64,000 nucleotides of DNA from Rhizobium sp. (lineage in GTDB: Bacteria; Pseudomonadota; Alphaproteobacteria; Rhizobiales; Rhizobiaceae), in assembly GCA_003527225.1 (NCBI GenBank), contig DPXQ01000087.1, forward strand, positions 1 through 64,000. The letters are read 5' to 3'. Shown one piece after another: positions 25,981 through 35,174 of this stretch. Each line of letters opens with the position of its first letter. Position 1 is the first letter of the stretch. Under the pieces are notes generated by a model. That model was not told the origin of the DNA. It searched no databases and saw nothing but the letters and a program-made list of their open reading frames with translations. The translations under genes were made by a program, and so were the position numbers.

Positions 25981-27012
25981 CTACAATCTCCAGCTCGACC
26001 GGATTACTACGTTAAGCCTGTCCTGCGGCCTGACCGGCGTGCGGCTGTGGGCGCGCAGCATTTGTCCGTCGGCAAGCCGCAGCCGCAGCGCATAGCGCTC
26101 GCCCTCGAAAGTCACGCTTTCGACCGTGACAGCAACCCCCTCTGTATCGATATGAACATCTTGTGGGCGCACCAGAATATCGGCCCTCGGATGCTGATCC
26201 GTCTGCAAAGCGGCAAACGCGGCCTTCATCGCTGGCCAGTCGAGAGCGCGAGGAGCGCCAGGATCATATGGCAGCGAGAGGATCGTCCCCTGCCCGACCA
26301 GAGAGCCGACCAGGCGTCCTTCCGGCCGTGCGTAAATCTCTGCGGGTGAGGCAACCTGGAGAAGCCGGCCTTCCGACATCACCGCGACATCGGTGGCAAG
26401 CGCCATCGCCTCGCCCTGATCGTGGGTGACATAGACCATGGTGGCGCGCGAGCCGGCATGAAACTCGCGGAAGGTTTCCTCCATCTCCTGCCTCAGGTGC
26501 CGGTCGAGATTGGCGAGCGGTTCATCAAGAAGGACGACGTCCGGGGCCGTCACCAGGCAGCGCGCCAGCGCCACGCGCTGACGCTGGCCGCCGGAGAGAT
26601 CCGCCGGACGCCGGTCCGCGTAAGGTCCGAGCCGGACGGCCTCCAGCGCTTCGCAGACCTTCTCCCTGTAGCACTCGCCGGATATTCCGCGCACCTTCAG
26701 CGGATAGCCGACATTGTCGGCGACGCTCATATGCGGCCACAATGCGTAGGATTGAAAAACCATGGCCATATTGCGTCTCTCCGGCGGCACGACGCCGCTG
26801 GCGTCCGCAAGCAGGCGCTCGCCAAGCAGGATCGAGCCGCCGCTCGGCGCCTCGAAGCCCGCGATCATCCTGAGCACAGTCGTCTTGCCGCAGCCGGACG
26901 GCCCGAGCAGCGCCAGGAAACCACCTTCGCGAACCTCCAGCGAGAGATCGCTTACGGCCGGTTTTCCCGTTCCATAGTCCTTGGCCAGCTCGTGGAGGAT
27001 CAGTTTCGCCAA
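25981..27012 (-). CDS. Fe(III)-type ABC importer ATP-binding protein (FbpC/PotA-like)
   Basis: A 343-residue ATPase: Walker A GPSGCGKTTVL (residues 38-48), Q loop MVFQSYALWPHMSV, signature LSGGQRQRVALARCL, Walker B VVLLDEPLANLD, switch YVTHDQGEA. A TOBE-like regulatory domain follows (residues 270-343, ILVRPQDVHIDTEG). The start is a TTG at 27012 with a strong ribosome site (AAAGGAG) and overlaps the permease gene by 13 bases. It is the last gene of the binding protein-permease-ATPase operon. Confidence 0.9.
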   Translation of the reverse strand: MAKLILHELAKDYGTGKPAVSDLSLEVREGGFLALLGPSGCGKTTVLRMIAGFEAPSGGSILLGERLLADASGVVPPERRNMAMVFQSYALWPHMSVADNVGYPLKVRGISGECYREKVCEALEAVRLGPYADRRPADLSGGQRQRVALARCLVTAPDVVLLDEPLANLDRHLRQEMEETFREFHAGSRATMVYVTHDQGEAMALATDVAVMSEGRLLQVASPAEIYARPEGRLVGSLVGQGTILSLPYDPGAPRALDWPAMKAAFAALQTDQHPRADILVRPQDVHIDTEGVAVTVESVTFEGERYALRLRLADGQMLRAHSRTPVRPQDRLNVVIRSSWRL

Positions 27013-28694
27013 GGCACGACTCCTTTAGGCATCCGAACGGCCAAGAACTCGAGCAGCAGCATCAGCGTCGCCACCATGACCACAACCAGGACCGAAAGCG
27101 CCGCCGCAAGGTCGTAGGACCCGCTGTCATCGAGATTGTAGATGGCAACGCCGAGCGTCTGGGTACCGACCGACCAAAGCAGCGCCGACACAGTCAGTTC
27201 GTTGCAGGATATGAGAAACACGAGGATCACCGAAGCCCCCGCCGCGGGTGCGATCAACGGCACGATGATGTCGGTCAGCCGTCGGTAGAAACCGGCGCCG
27301 GAGAGGCGCGCGGACTCTTCCAGCGCCGGATCGAGCTGGCGGAAGGCGCTAATGACCGGCTTCAGTCCCACCGCGAGGAAGCTCGAGAAATAGGCCGCGA
27401 GGATGATCCAGATCGTACCGTAGATCGTCACCCCGAGCACAGGCATGGGCGCAGCGAACACGAGGACGAACGCGACCGAAATGACGATGCCCGGCAGAGC
27501 ATAGGGGATTTCGATCATCCCGGACAAGAGGGCAGTGAAGCGGTTCGCGCCACGCGTCAGTGTATAGGCCGTCAGTACCCCGATAACCAGCAGACCGAGC
27601 GAAGTCGTGGTCGCCAGGAACAGCGAATTGGAAAAAGCCGTCCGGGTGACCGTCTGACGAAACAGGATCTCCTCATAGGCCGCGAACGAAGCGCTCTTGA
27701 AGGACAAGGCGACACCGTAGGCGGGCACCAGCGAGGCTGCGAGAAGCGCCAGGAAAGGAGCAATCAGCATGATGAAAAGCAGGAGCCACAGCGCTGACTC
27801 GACAAAAGGCCGGAAGAAGCCGAGACGGAAGGTCGCCGCGCTGCCCGAAAGGCCGATGACGCGGTAGTCCCGCCCCCTCAGCGCTCTTTCCTGGATCGAG
27901 ATCCCTCCGACCGCGATAACCGCGATCATTCCGGAGAGTATGGCGATTTCGCCGAAGGTGCCGCTGCCGAAACTGGCAAGACGGCTATAGATCAGCGTCG
28001 GCAGCGTATAGATCGACGCGGGTATTCCGAGGATTGCGGGAATCCCGAAATTGCCTATACCCGAGACGAAGGCAATGGCCGCGCCCGCGATCAGCCCCGG
28101 AAGCGACAGCGGCAGGATGATATCCTTGAGCACCCGCATCGAAGAGGCGCCGGAAAGCCTGGCGGCCTCGATGCCGTCACGCGGCAGCGCCAGCAATCCC
28201 GCCCGGAGCGTGAGATAAACAAGCGGCGCATGCTGCACGCCGAACAGCAGCGCAATGCCGGCCGTGGAATAGAGCGGCTGCGGACTTCCGAGCGGCGGCC
28301 CGAGCCCCAGCGCCTTCAGGAGCGGACTCGAAGGGCCGGACATGCCGACCCAGGATAGTGCCGTCACCTGAGGAGGGATCATCGTCGGCAGCATGAAGAG
28401 AAAACTCAAGAGCCACTTGCCCCTGACATCGGCAAGCGTCAGCGCGAGCGCAAAAAAGCCCCCGATCAGCACGGATACGATCATCCCGAGGAAGGAAGTC
28501 GAGAGACTGTTGAAAGCCGCCGTCCAGACGCCGGGATCAAGAACGATCCGCGCGGCGTCACCCTTGAAGATGGAGACGAGCCCGGCCTGCAGCAGACGCA
28601 ACAAGGGAACGGCACAAAAGGTGAAGGCGACGGCTGTGACAAACGGGAACAGCCAGCGGGGCTGGCTGTTCGCTTTCACGAGAAGAACGGGCAT
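27000..28694 (-). CDS. Fused double-domain ABC importer permease (FbpB-like)
   Basis: A 564-residue permease with two homologous halves and about twelve transmembrane helices. Both halves carry the EAA loop: EAARLSGASSMRVLKDIILP near residue 180, and EESARLSGAGFYRRLTDIIV near residue 475. This fusion is typical of FbpB/ThiP-type systems for ferric iron. It lies 12 bases downstream of the binding-protein gene and overlaps the ATPase gene, so the three make one operon. Iron, another metal chelate or a phosphonate-like ligand are possible; the sequence does not decide. Confidence 0.9.
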   Translation of the reverse strand: MPVLLVKANSQPRWLFPFVTAVAFTFCAVPLLRLLQAGLVSIFKGDAARIVLDPGVWTAAFNSLSTSFLGMIVSVLIGGFFALALTLADVRGKWLLSFLFMLPTMIPPQVTALSWVGMSGPSSPLLKALGLGPPLGSPQPLYSTAGIALLFGVQHAPLVYLTLRAGLLALPRDGIEAARLSGASSMRVLKDIILPLSLPGLIAGAAIAFVSGIGNFGIPAILGIPASIYTLPTLIYSRLASFGSGTFGEIAILSGMIAVIAVGGISIQERALRGRDYRVIGLSGSAATFRLGFFRPFVESALWLLLFIMLIAPFLALLAASLVPAYGVALSFKSASFAAYEEILFRQTVTRTAFSNSLFLATTTSLGLLVIGVLTAYTLTRGANRFTALLSGMIEIPYALPGIVISVAFVLVFAAPMPVLGVTIYGTIWIILAAYFSSFLAVGLKPVISAFRQLDPALEESARLSGAGFYRRLTDIIVPLIAPAAGASVILVFLISCNELTVSALLWSVGTQTLGVAIYNLDDSGSYDLAAALSVLVVVMVATLMLLLEFLAVRMPKGVVPWRN

Positions 28695-28706
28695 TGCCTG
28701 AGTTGA

Positions 28707-29687
28707 TCAGTTCGTGCCGAAAATGCCGGAAAAGGTCTTGAGGTCCCCCTCGGTTGCCTTGAGGGCCGCAGCCGCGTCGACCGGCAGAACCTTGATGGTC
28801 TCGCGGGCGGGGAAGCCCTCCGGCACCGGCATGCCGTTGCGGGCCGGGATATAGCCCAGCTTCAGGAAGCCTTCCTGACCCTTTTCCGACAGTACATAGT
28901 CGACGAACTTCTTCGCGGCATCGGCGTTCTTGGTGGTCGAGAGAATGGCGACCGGCTCAGTGACGGCGGAGACGCCCTCCTTCGGGAACACAAACTCGAC
29001 CGGAGCCCCCTTGGCCTTTTCGCGGATCGGCATGAAGTCGACAACCATGCCATAGGCCTTCTCGCCCGACGCTACGGCCTTGAGTACGCCGCCATTGGCA
29101 CCGGCAGCAACCGCGCCATTGGCCTGCAGGCCCTTGTAGTAGCCCCAGCCGAGGCTGTTGACGCCGGCAAGCGTCTGAGCATGGATCAGCGCAGCACCGG
29201 AGGTGAGCGGGCTCGGCATGATGACGAGGCCCTTGGCCTCAGGCTTGGCAAGATCGACCCAGCTCGTCGGCTTCATCGCGGCAGCGGTGTTGTACATGAT
29301 GCCGGTGGTGATGAGTTTGGTCGAGTAGTAGGCTCCGTCGGCGTCATAAAGCGCCGGATCGTAGTTTGCCGCTTCCGGCGACTTGTAGGCCATCAACTGG
29401 CCGGCCTGCTTCATCCGCTCGAGCGTTACGGTATCGGCGATCAGGAGCAGATCGGCGGCCGGATTGCCGGCTTCGATCTCGGCCATCAGCTTGGCCATGA
29501 TCTTCGGCGTGCCGTCGCGCACCCAGTCAACCTTGATATCCGGATTGGCGGCCATGAAGCCATCGACCGTCGCCTGCGCATCCTCGTTCGGCTGGCTGGT
29601 ATAGAGCACGAGATTGCCGGCGGTGACGGAAGTCGCCGTCAGACCAAACGCAACAACGGCGGCAAGGGTGGAGAGCAGGTTTTTCAT
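28707..29687 (-). CDS. Periplasmic solute-binding protein, Fe(III)/phosphonate type
   Basis: A 326-residue exported protein with signal peptide MKNLLSTLAAVVAFGLTATS. The mature protein begins near GNLVLYTSQPNEDAQATVDG, the typical start of FbpA/AfuA-like clusters (SBP_bac_6/8). Later markers are DLLLIADTVTLERMKQAG and GYIPARNGMPVP. FbpA-type ferric proteins bind iron through two adjacent Tyr near residue 195; here the comparable region has a Tyr pair in WGYYKG but the alignment is not certain. First gene of the operon with permease and ATPase. No clear Fur or RirA site was found upstream. Confidence 0.88.
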   Translation of the reverse strand: MKNLLSTLAAVVAFGLTATSVTAGNLVLYTSQPNEDAQATVDGFMAANPDIKVDWVRDGTPKIMAKLMAEIEAGNPAADLLLIADTVTLERMKQAGQLMAYKSPEAANYDPALYDADGAYYSTKLITTGIMYNTAAAMKPTSWVDLAKPEAKGLVIMPSPLTSGAALIHAQTLAGVNSLGWGYYKGLQANGAVAAGANGGVLKAVASGEKAYGMVVDFMPIREKAKGAPVEFVFPKEGVSAVTEPVAILSTTKNADAAKKFVDYVLSEKGQEGFLKLGYIPARNGMPVPEGFPARETIKVLPVDAAAALKATEGDLKTFSGIFGTN

Positions 29688-29944
29688 CGGAAATCCTCGT
29701 TTTGAAAGAGGCCCGATGCATAATCACAGGCTTTTTACAGGCATGTGACAGCACACCGACAAAAGACGCCTGCCCGACGATTGGCCGCGCGCGCGACTCC
29801 TGTTGAATTCAAAATTCCCCACGGATGCGAGTTCCCCGGACTTTTATAGGGTGGATCTCGATTGTCTGTCCCCATGCGATTGATATCGCGGCCATTTCCT
29901 GCGAACCGGAAGATCTGGGGGACAGTAAAGGGGTTGATCGCGAA

Positions 29945-31846
29945 ATGAAGTCCGGTGGCAATTGGCGCGCGCGTCTGCGCTATGAGTTCGACAAGAGCAT
30001 GGCAGGCGGCGCGCTGGCGCTAATGGGTTGGCTCGCCCTGATCTCGCTGATCGTCATTTCCCTCGCCGGCGCCTTCCTGGCGATTACCGGGATTGCGCCG
30101 GAAGGCGGAGAACCCGTCAGCTTCATCGAAGGCACCTGGGAATCGCTGATGCGGACTTTCGACGCAGGAACGATGGGCGGCGACCAGGGCTGGGGCTTCC
30201 GTATCGTCGCGCTGGTCGTCACGCTGGCCGGCATCTTCGTCTTCTCGGCCTTGATCGGCGTCATCAGCTCGGGCCTCGAAGAAAAGCTGGACGAACTTCG
30301 CAAGGGGCGCTCGCGCGTCCTTGAGGCCGACCACACGATCATCCTCAATTGGTCCGCCTCGATCTTTGACGTCATCTCCGAACTCGTCATCGCCAATCAG
30401 AGCCGCAAACGTCCACGCATCGTCATCATGGCCGACAAGGACAAGGTGGAAATGGAGGACGAGATCGCCGCCAAGATCGACAATCTCAAGAACACCAAGA
30501 TCATCTGCCGCAATGGCGATCCGACGGATCTCTACGACCTCAGCATCGTCAATCCTCAGACCTCCCGTTCCGTCATCGTCCTCTCTCCCGAAAGCGACGA
30601 TCCTGACTCCCAGGTGATCAAAACGGTGCTGGCGCTCGTCAACGATCCGAAGCGGCGCGCGGAACCTTACAAGATCGCCGCTGAAATCCGAGATGCCGGC
30701 AACGCCGACGTGGCGCGCATCGTCGGCGGCCGAGAAATGCAACTGGTGCTGGCGGACGACCTGATCTCGCGCATTGTCGTCCATTCCAGCCGCCAATCCG
30801 GTCTGAGCGCGGTCTATTCCGAACTGCTCGATTTCGACGGTTGCGAGATATACACCTTGGAGCAGCCGGATCTCCTCGGAAAGCCGTTCGGCACCGCAGT
30901 CATGGCTTATGAGAACTCCACCCTGATTGGCATTTGCGACCTGGCCGGCGCTGTCCACCTCAATCCGCCGCCGAACCGGGTTTTCCAGGCCGGTGAGCGG
31001 GCGATCATCATCGCCGAGGACGATGCCTCGATCAAACCATCGCCGGGCGCGGTCAGCGTTGCGAAGGAGGCAATCCTGCCGACCGTGAAGCGCTCCCGTG
31101 GCCCCGAACGCACACTTATCCTTGGGTGGAACCGTCGCGGCCCGATTATTGCGATGGAGCTGTCGCGCTATGTCGCCCCCGGCTCCCTCCTGACCATTGC
31201 CGCCGACGTGCCGGAATTCGAGGAGGACATCGCGGCGCTCAAACAGACGAGTAGAGCAATGGCGATCTATCATCAGGTGATCGACACGAGCAGCCGCGCG
31301 GCGCTCGAAGCCCTGGACGCCCCCTCCTACGATCATGTGCTCGTCCTCGGTTACAGCGACCACATGGCGGCCCAATCCGCCGATACGCGCACGCTCATCA
31401 CCCTGCTGCAATTGCGCAAGATCGCTGAACGTGCCGGCAAGCATATCAGCGTCGTCAGCGAAATGATCGATGTGCGCAACCGTGAACTCGCCGAAGTTAC
31501 GCGGGCGGACGATTTCGTCGTCAGCAACAAACTCGTCAGTTTGATGCTGGCGCAAGCCTCCGAGAACGAATTCATGGCGGCAATCTTCGACGAGTTGCTG
31601 GATGAGGAAGGCTCGGAGATCTACATGCGCCCAATGTCGGACTATGTCGCGATCGACCAGCCGGTGAACTTCTTCACGGTGAGCCTGGCTGCCCTGCGCC
31701 GCGGCGAAGTGGCAATCGGCTACCGGCGGCTGCGCGAGAACGATCCGGACGAGCGCAACCTCAGTGGGATAACCGTCAACCCGTCCCGATCGGAAATGGT
31801 CACCTACAGCGAGAAGGACATGGTCATCGTTCTGGCCAGGGATTGA
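29945..31846 (+). CDS. CASTOR/POLLUX-type RCK ion-channel protein
   Basis: A 633-residue membrane protein. The N-terminus has TM1 (residues 20-48), a pore region with FDAGTMGGDQGWGF (residues 72-85) that resembles the DAG/DSG filter of plant CASTOR/POLLUX channels, and TM2 (86-110). Two RCK-like NAD-fold domains follow, one starting at HTIILNWSASIFDVISEL and the second at ERTLILGWNRRGPIIAMEL. The length and arrangement match bacterial members of this family. It probably conducts a cation and is gated by ligand binding to the cytoplasmic domains. The ATG at 29945 has AAAGGGG 12 bases upstream; an earlier in-frame start at 29825 lacks one. Confidence 0.85.
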   Translation: MKSGGNWRARLRYEFDKSMAGGALALMGWLALISLIVISLAGAFLAITGIAPEGGEPVSFIEGTWESLMRTFDAGTMGGDQGWGFRIVALVVTLAGIFVFSALIGVISSGLEEKLDELRKGRSRVLEADHTIILNWSASIFDVISELVIANQSRKRPRIVIMADKDKVEMEDEIAAKIDNLKNTKIICRNGDPTDLYDLSIVNPQTSRSVIVLSPESDDPDSQVIKTVLALVNDPKRRAEPYKIAAEIRDAGNADVARIVGGREMQLVLADDLISRIVVHSSRQSGLSAVYSELLDFDGCEIYTLEQPDLLGKPFGTAVMAYENSTLIGICDLAGAVHLNPPPNRVFQAGERAIIIAEDDASIKPSPGAVSVAKEAILPTVKRSRGPERTLILGWNRRGPIIAMELSRYVAPGSLLTIAADVPEFEEDIAALKQTSRAMAIYHQVIDTSSRAALEALDAPSYDHVLVLGYSDHMAAQSADTRTLITLLQLRKIAERAGKHISVVSEMIDVRNRELAEVTRADDFVVSNKLVSLMLAQASENEFMAAIFDELLDEEGSEIYMRPMSDYVAIDQPVNFFTVSLAALRRGEVAIGYRRLRENDPDERNLSGITVNPSRSEMVTYSEKDMVIVLARD

Positions 31847-31866
31847 ACTATTCTCTCAGGTAAGAT

Positions 31867-31891
31867 GAGCCTGCCGACGACCGGCAGGCTC
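31867..31891 (+). terminator. Strong hairpin between convergent genes
   Basis: The 10-bp perfect stem GAGCCTGCCG/CGGCAGGCTC with a 5-base loop is followed by GTTCATTCTT. It lies 20 bases after the channel stop and before the aminotransferase stop, so it probably ends the plus-strand transcript and may serve both. Confidence 0.75.
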
Positions 31892-31924
31892 GTTCATTCT
31901 TCGTTACCGCACGAGAATTGCGCT

Positions 31925-33151
31925 TCAGGCGGCAGCCGCCTGCGCGCCACTGACCAGCCGGCCGAGACGCTTTATGCCTTCTTCGATCATCGCTTCATTG
32001 GCGCAGGAGAAGGATAGCCGGAGCGTATTGGCGCCTGAACGGTCGGCAAAGAAGGCTTGTCCGGGAACGAAGGCTACCTTCTCGGTCTCGACCGAATGGG
32101 CAAGCAAAGCTGCGCCATCGATCCCTTCTGGCAGTGTCACCCATATGAACATTCCGCCCTCTGGTTTGGTCCAGGTCGTCCCGGCGGGCATGTATTTGTC
32201 GAGCGCAGCGAGCATGGCATTGCGGCGCGCGCTATAGGCAGCCTTGATCTTAGCAACCTGCGCATCGAAATGCCGCTGGGCGACATGTGCAATCGCCATC
32301 TGGTTGATGGTGGAGGAATGCAGATCCGCCGCCTGCTTCATCAGGACGAGCTTGCGGATCACCGGCATTGCCGCGACCACATAGCCGACGCGCAGACCGG
32401 GGGCCAGCGTCTTGGAGAAACTGCCGCTGTAGATTGTTCGCGTGTTTTCGATCGAACCCTTGCGGGCAATCTCAAGGGCAAGAATCGGCGGTATCGGATC
32501 GCCCTCGTAGCGCAGCGATTGATAGGCTGCATCCTCGATCACCGCGATATCAAGCTCTTCGGCCAGAGCCAGAAGCTGTTCGCGACCCGCCCTGTCGAGG
32601 GTTTCCCCGGTCGGATTGGCAAAGTCGGTCGAGAGATAGGCGAACTTCACTTTGCCGCCAGCCTTTTCCGCTGCTGCACGATAGCTGTCAGGCGTCCGAT
32701 TGCCGGCAAGCGTCAGCTGGTCGTAGGTCGGCTCGTAGGCGTTGAAGGCCTGCAGCGCGCCAAGATAGGTGGGCCAGGTCAAGAGTGCGGTGTCGTTCGG
32801 CGACAGGAACAGCTTGCCGAGATAGTCAAGCGCCTGCTGCGAACCGGACGTGATGAAGATGTTGTCAGCCGTGCACGGAATGCCGATCTTTTCCATCTCG
32901 CCCTTCAGCCATTCGCGCAGCGGCTTATAGCCTTCGCTGACCGAATACTGCAGTGCCGCGCCCACCTGATCGCCGGAAAAAATGTCGGCATAGGCAGTCT
33001 TGAATTCCTGGTCGGGAAAGAGCGCCGGATCGGGGATTCCGCCTGCGAAAGAGATGATATCCGGTTGGTCGAGCAGCTTGAGAAGTTCGCGGATTTCCGA
33101 AGCGCGCATTCTGGAAGAGCGCGTCGCAAAGATTTGTTCCCAATTCAGCAT
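31925..33151 (-). CDS. PLP-dependent aminotransferase (class I, 2-aminoadipate/MocR-related)
   Basis: A 408-residue fold-type I aminotransferase. Features seen: IISFAGGIPDPALFPDQEF near the start, ITSGSQQALDYLGK, the DFANPTGETLDRAGR pocket, the PLP Asp in VIEDAAYQSLRYEG, the Schiff-base Lys in YSGSFSKTLAPGLRVGYV, and the C-terminal Arg in NTLRLSFS. It belongs to the group that includes LysN and alanine/aromatic aminotransferases; the donor is not identifiable. The start at 33151 has GAGGAAA upstream; the extra 18 residues of the longer frame are less likely. Confidence 0.88.
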   Translation of the reverse strand: MLNWEQIFATRSSRMRASEIRELLKLLDQPDIISFAGGIPDPALFPDQEFKTAYADIFSGDQVGAALQYSVSEGYKPLREWLKGEMEKIGIPCTADNIFITSGSQQALDYLGKLFLSPNDTALLTWPTYLGALQAFNAYEPTYDQLTLAGNRTPDSYRAAAEKAGGKVKFAYLSTDFANPTGETLDRAGREQLLALAEELDIAVIEDAAYQSLRYEGDPIPPILALEIARKGSIENTRTIYSGSFSKTLAPGLRVGYVVAAMPVIRKLVLMKQAADLHSSTINQMAIAHVAQRHFDAQVAKIKAAYSARRNAMLAALDKYMPAGTTWTKPEGGMFIWVTLPEGIDGAALLAHSVETEKVAFVPGQAFFADRSGANTLRLSFSCANEAMIEEGIKRLGRLVSGAQAAAA

Positions 33152-33201
33152 GGGGAGTTTCCTCAAAGTTTCTTGTGATGCGATTAAAGACCACGGAAAA
33201 C

Positions 33202-33237
33202 GCAATAAGTCAACATTGCTGACCTATCTCTTATTGC
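33202..33237 (-). promoter_or_regulatory. Inverted repeat upstream of the aminotransferase
   Basis: GCAATAAG at 33202-33209 and its exact complement CTTATTGC at 33230-33237 are 20 bases apart, upstream of the aminotransferase start. It may be a regulator-binding site; the binding protein is unknown. Confidence 0.35.
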
Positions 33238-33374
33238 AACAATTGCGCGCTCCGTGGCCTTTGAGCAATTTTCATTCGCGGCGCCGTGCGAGACCGCCAG
33301 ATCATGACAGCATACAGGCGGGCCCGCCATGACCTTCGGGCGGCATCGACCTGACAGGGATTTCCTACCTCAAA

Positions 33375-33977
33375 TCAACCGGTTCTCGCAAGGACACCCG
33401 CAAGGAGCGCATTCGCAGCCCACAGGGTGACCTCCTCGGCCTCCCCATCGTCAAGGCCACAGATATCCTTGAGGACGACAACGGTCTCAATGCCGCCCAT
33501 CAGCGAAAGTGCGCAGACCAACCGCTTGAACTCTGCGGGCGGCAGCTCCGGACGCAAGGGCTCCAGAACCTCGGTCAGCCATACAAGCCTGCGCCCACCG
33601 CGCTTGATATTGCCCTTCCCGGTGACAGTGCTCGCCAGAAGCGCGCGGAACATGGTCTCGTTGTCCCGAACCATGCTGAAGACTTGGCTGAGCAGGGTCG
33701 TCAACCGACCCGGGACGCCTTCGCTGCCATCCCCCGAACCCGGCATGTCGATCTGGATATTCGTTGCAACGGCATCGAGCACGGCCTCGCGAACCAGATC
33801 ATCCGGCGTCGAAAAATACCGGTAGGCGGTGGCACGCGAAATTCCCGCATGATCGGCAACCTCCCCAACCGAGGGCTGGACGCCTCTTTCCGCCAGTTCC
33901 CGGGCCGCCCGCAAGAGTTCGGCACGGGTGCGCCGCTTCTGGTTAACGCGCTCGAAACTTTTTTCTTGACTGCTCAT
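33375..33977 (-). CDS. TetR-family repressor, divergent from cupin gene
   Basis: A 200-residue regulator. The TetR N-terminal helix-turn-helix is clear: RRTRAELLRAARELAERGVQ, then VGEVADHAGISRATAYRYFS. The C-terminal ligand domain has the LVCALSLMGGIETVVVLKDI segment. The start at 33977 (MSSQEK) has TGAGGTT upstream and leaves the inverted repeats of the intergenic region free as operator. It is divergent from the cupin gene, which it probably represses along with itself. Confidence 0.88.
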   Translation of the reverse strand: MSSQEKSFERVNQKRRTRAELLRAARELAERGVQPSVGEVADHAGISRATAYRYFSTPDDLVREAVLDAVATNIQIDMPGSGDGSEGVPGRLTTLLSQVFSMVRDNETMFRALLASTVTGKGNIKRGGRRLVWLTEVLEPLRPELPPAEFKRLVCALSLMGGIETVVVLKDICGLDDGEAEEVTLWAANALLAGVLARTG

Positions 33978-33983
33978 TTCAAC

Positions 33984-34013
33984 CTCATTATGAGACAACA
34001 ATCTCATTACGAG
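33984..34013 (+). promoter_or_regulatory. Operator-like repeats between tetR and cupin genes
   Basis: CTCATTATGAG (33984-33994, a perfect palindrome) and CTCATTACGAG (34003-34013) lie 19 bases apart, and together they also form ATGAGA-N6-TCTCAT. They sit between the divergent starts of the TetR and cupin genes, so the TetR protein is the likely ligand. Confidence 0.7.
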
Positions 34014-34046
34014 TTTAATCTATCACAAAGGCACGAGGATACAACG

Positions 34047-34538
34047 ATGAAAACCAATATCAGCGCCGCCTCGGCGGCAACGCCTGCCAATCCGTTGACC
34101 GTTCACTTTCTTGGCAACCTCCTCACCTTTCGGGCACGCGCCGGGGATACGAACGGACATTTTTCGGTCGTCGAATGCCTGACCGCCCCCGGGGCAGGAT
34201 CGCCCCCCCATCTGCAGAACGATGAAGAAGCGTTCCTTGTTCTCGAGGGCCGGTTCGATTTCATCCTCGGCGACGAGGTCCGCAACTGCGGCGCCGGCGA
34301 ATTCGTCTATATCAAGCCCGGCACGCCGCATGCGTTCCGCAACAGCGAAGTGACTCCGTCGAAGATGCTAATCATCAATCTGCCGGGCGGACTGCATGAA
34401 GGCTTTTTCCTGGAAGTCGGAGAAGAAATGGCGTCCGCAGAGGTCGGCTTTCCGCCGATGGGCGCTCCGGACGTACCGAGGATCGCGGCTGCCGCAGCAC
34501 GCTTCGGCATCGAACTGCTGCCGCCGAAGGCTGCCTGA
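34047..34538 (+). CDS. Cupin-domain protein
   Basis: A 163-residue single-domain cupin. Motif 1 is around GSPPHLQNDEEAFLVLEG (residues 58-75), with one His and Glu residues of the usual metal site. Motif 2 is GAGEFVYIKPGTPHAFRN (residues 85-105) with a second His. It is similar to quercetinase-like small cupins. The ATG at 34047 follows a GAGGA ribosome site. It is divergent from and probably controlled by the TetR gene. The longer open frame upstream runs through the TetR gene and is not used. Confidence 0.85.
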   Translation: MKTNISAASAATPANPLTVHFLGNLLTFRARAGDTNGHFSVVECLTAPGAGSPPHLQNDEEAFLVLEGRFDFILGDEVRNCGAGEFVYIKPGTPHAFRNSEVTPSKMLIINLPGGLHEGFFLEVGEEMASAEVGFPPMGAPDVPRIAAAAARFGIELLPPKAA

Positions 34539-34757
34539 CCGCCGATCTTGTCGCCTTGCGCAGCGAGTACAACAACAAAATTGACAAATGCAGCTTCTGG
34601 CGATCTGCTGTTTTTGTTCACCAGTCGTCTTTGTCCTGGCCGCGGAATATCTTGGCATGCGTATATGCTTTGCATCTCCGCATCTGTTTGTTCTTCGCAC
34701 GTGAACTGGCTTGACGATCAACACGCCGCTTGGGCCGGCAATCTTGGGGGTATAAAT

Positions 34758-35141
34758 ATGCGAGGACTAGCATTCTACTGTTATCTGTCGGCAGCGATCT
34801 ACGCGTTGCTCGGCATGGCACTCGGCATCTTCATGGCGGCAAGTCATGACCATGGGCTGTCGGCTGTTCATGCCCACCTGAACCTTTTGGGCTGGGCATC
34901 TTTCGCGCTCTATGGATTGTTCTATCAGGCTGTTCCGGCAGCCGCAGCCACGCGGCTCGCCAGGATCCATGTGGCCGCGGCAACACTCGGTGTGTGGCTC
35001 ATTATCCCGGGCATTGCGCTTGCCGTTCTCGAGATAACCGAGGGACTGGCCGTAATAGGCTCATTTGTCACCATATTGGCGATGGCGCTGTTTGCATTCA
35101 TTGTCGCCCGCACTCGCGGATGGAACACCGCCGCGGATTGA
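34758..35141 (+). CDS. Small membrane protein related to COX1-type haem-copper oxidase fragments
   Basis: A 127-residue protein with four predicted transmembrane helices. It has the motif VHAHLNLLGWASFALYGLFY (residues 38-57). The two His resemble haem-ligand motifs of cbb3-type oxidase subunit I-like proteins, of which this would be a very short form. The remaining helices are featureless. The ATG at 34758 has GGGGG about 7 bases upstream. It is followed by a strong terminator and is convergent with ilvC. Function unknown; haem binding is inferred. Confidence 0.72.
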   Translation: MRGLAFYCYLSAAIYALLGMALGIFMAASHDHGLSAVHAHLNLLGWASFALYGLFYQAVPAAAATRLARIHVAAATLGVWLIIPGIALAVLEITEGLAVIGSFVTILAMALFAFIVARTRGWNTAAD

Positions 35142-35174
35142 TCGGACCCCCCCGGCGACGCTCCCGAAAACAAG

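Noticed and set aside
30020..31555. 511-codon minus-strand frame opposite the channel gene
   Set aside because: Shadow of the CASTOR/POLLUX-like gene, without motifs or ribosome site.
34711..34721. FNR-like site TTGACGATCAA before the small membrane gene
   Set aside because: The spacing is 3 bases shorter than the FNR consensus, so it is not supported.
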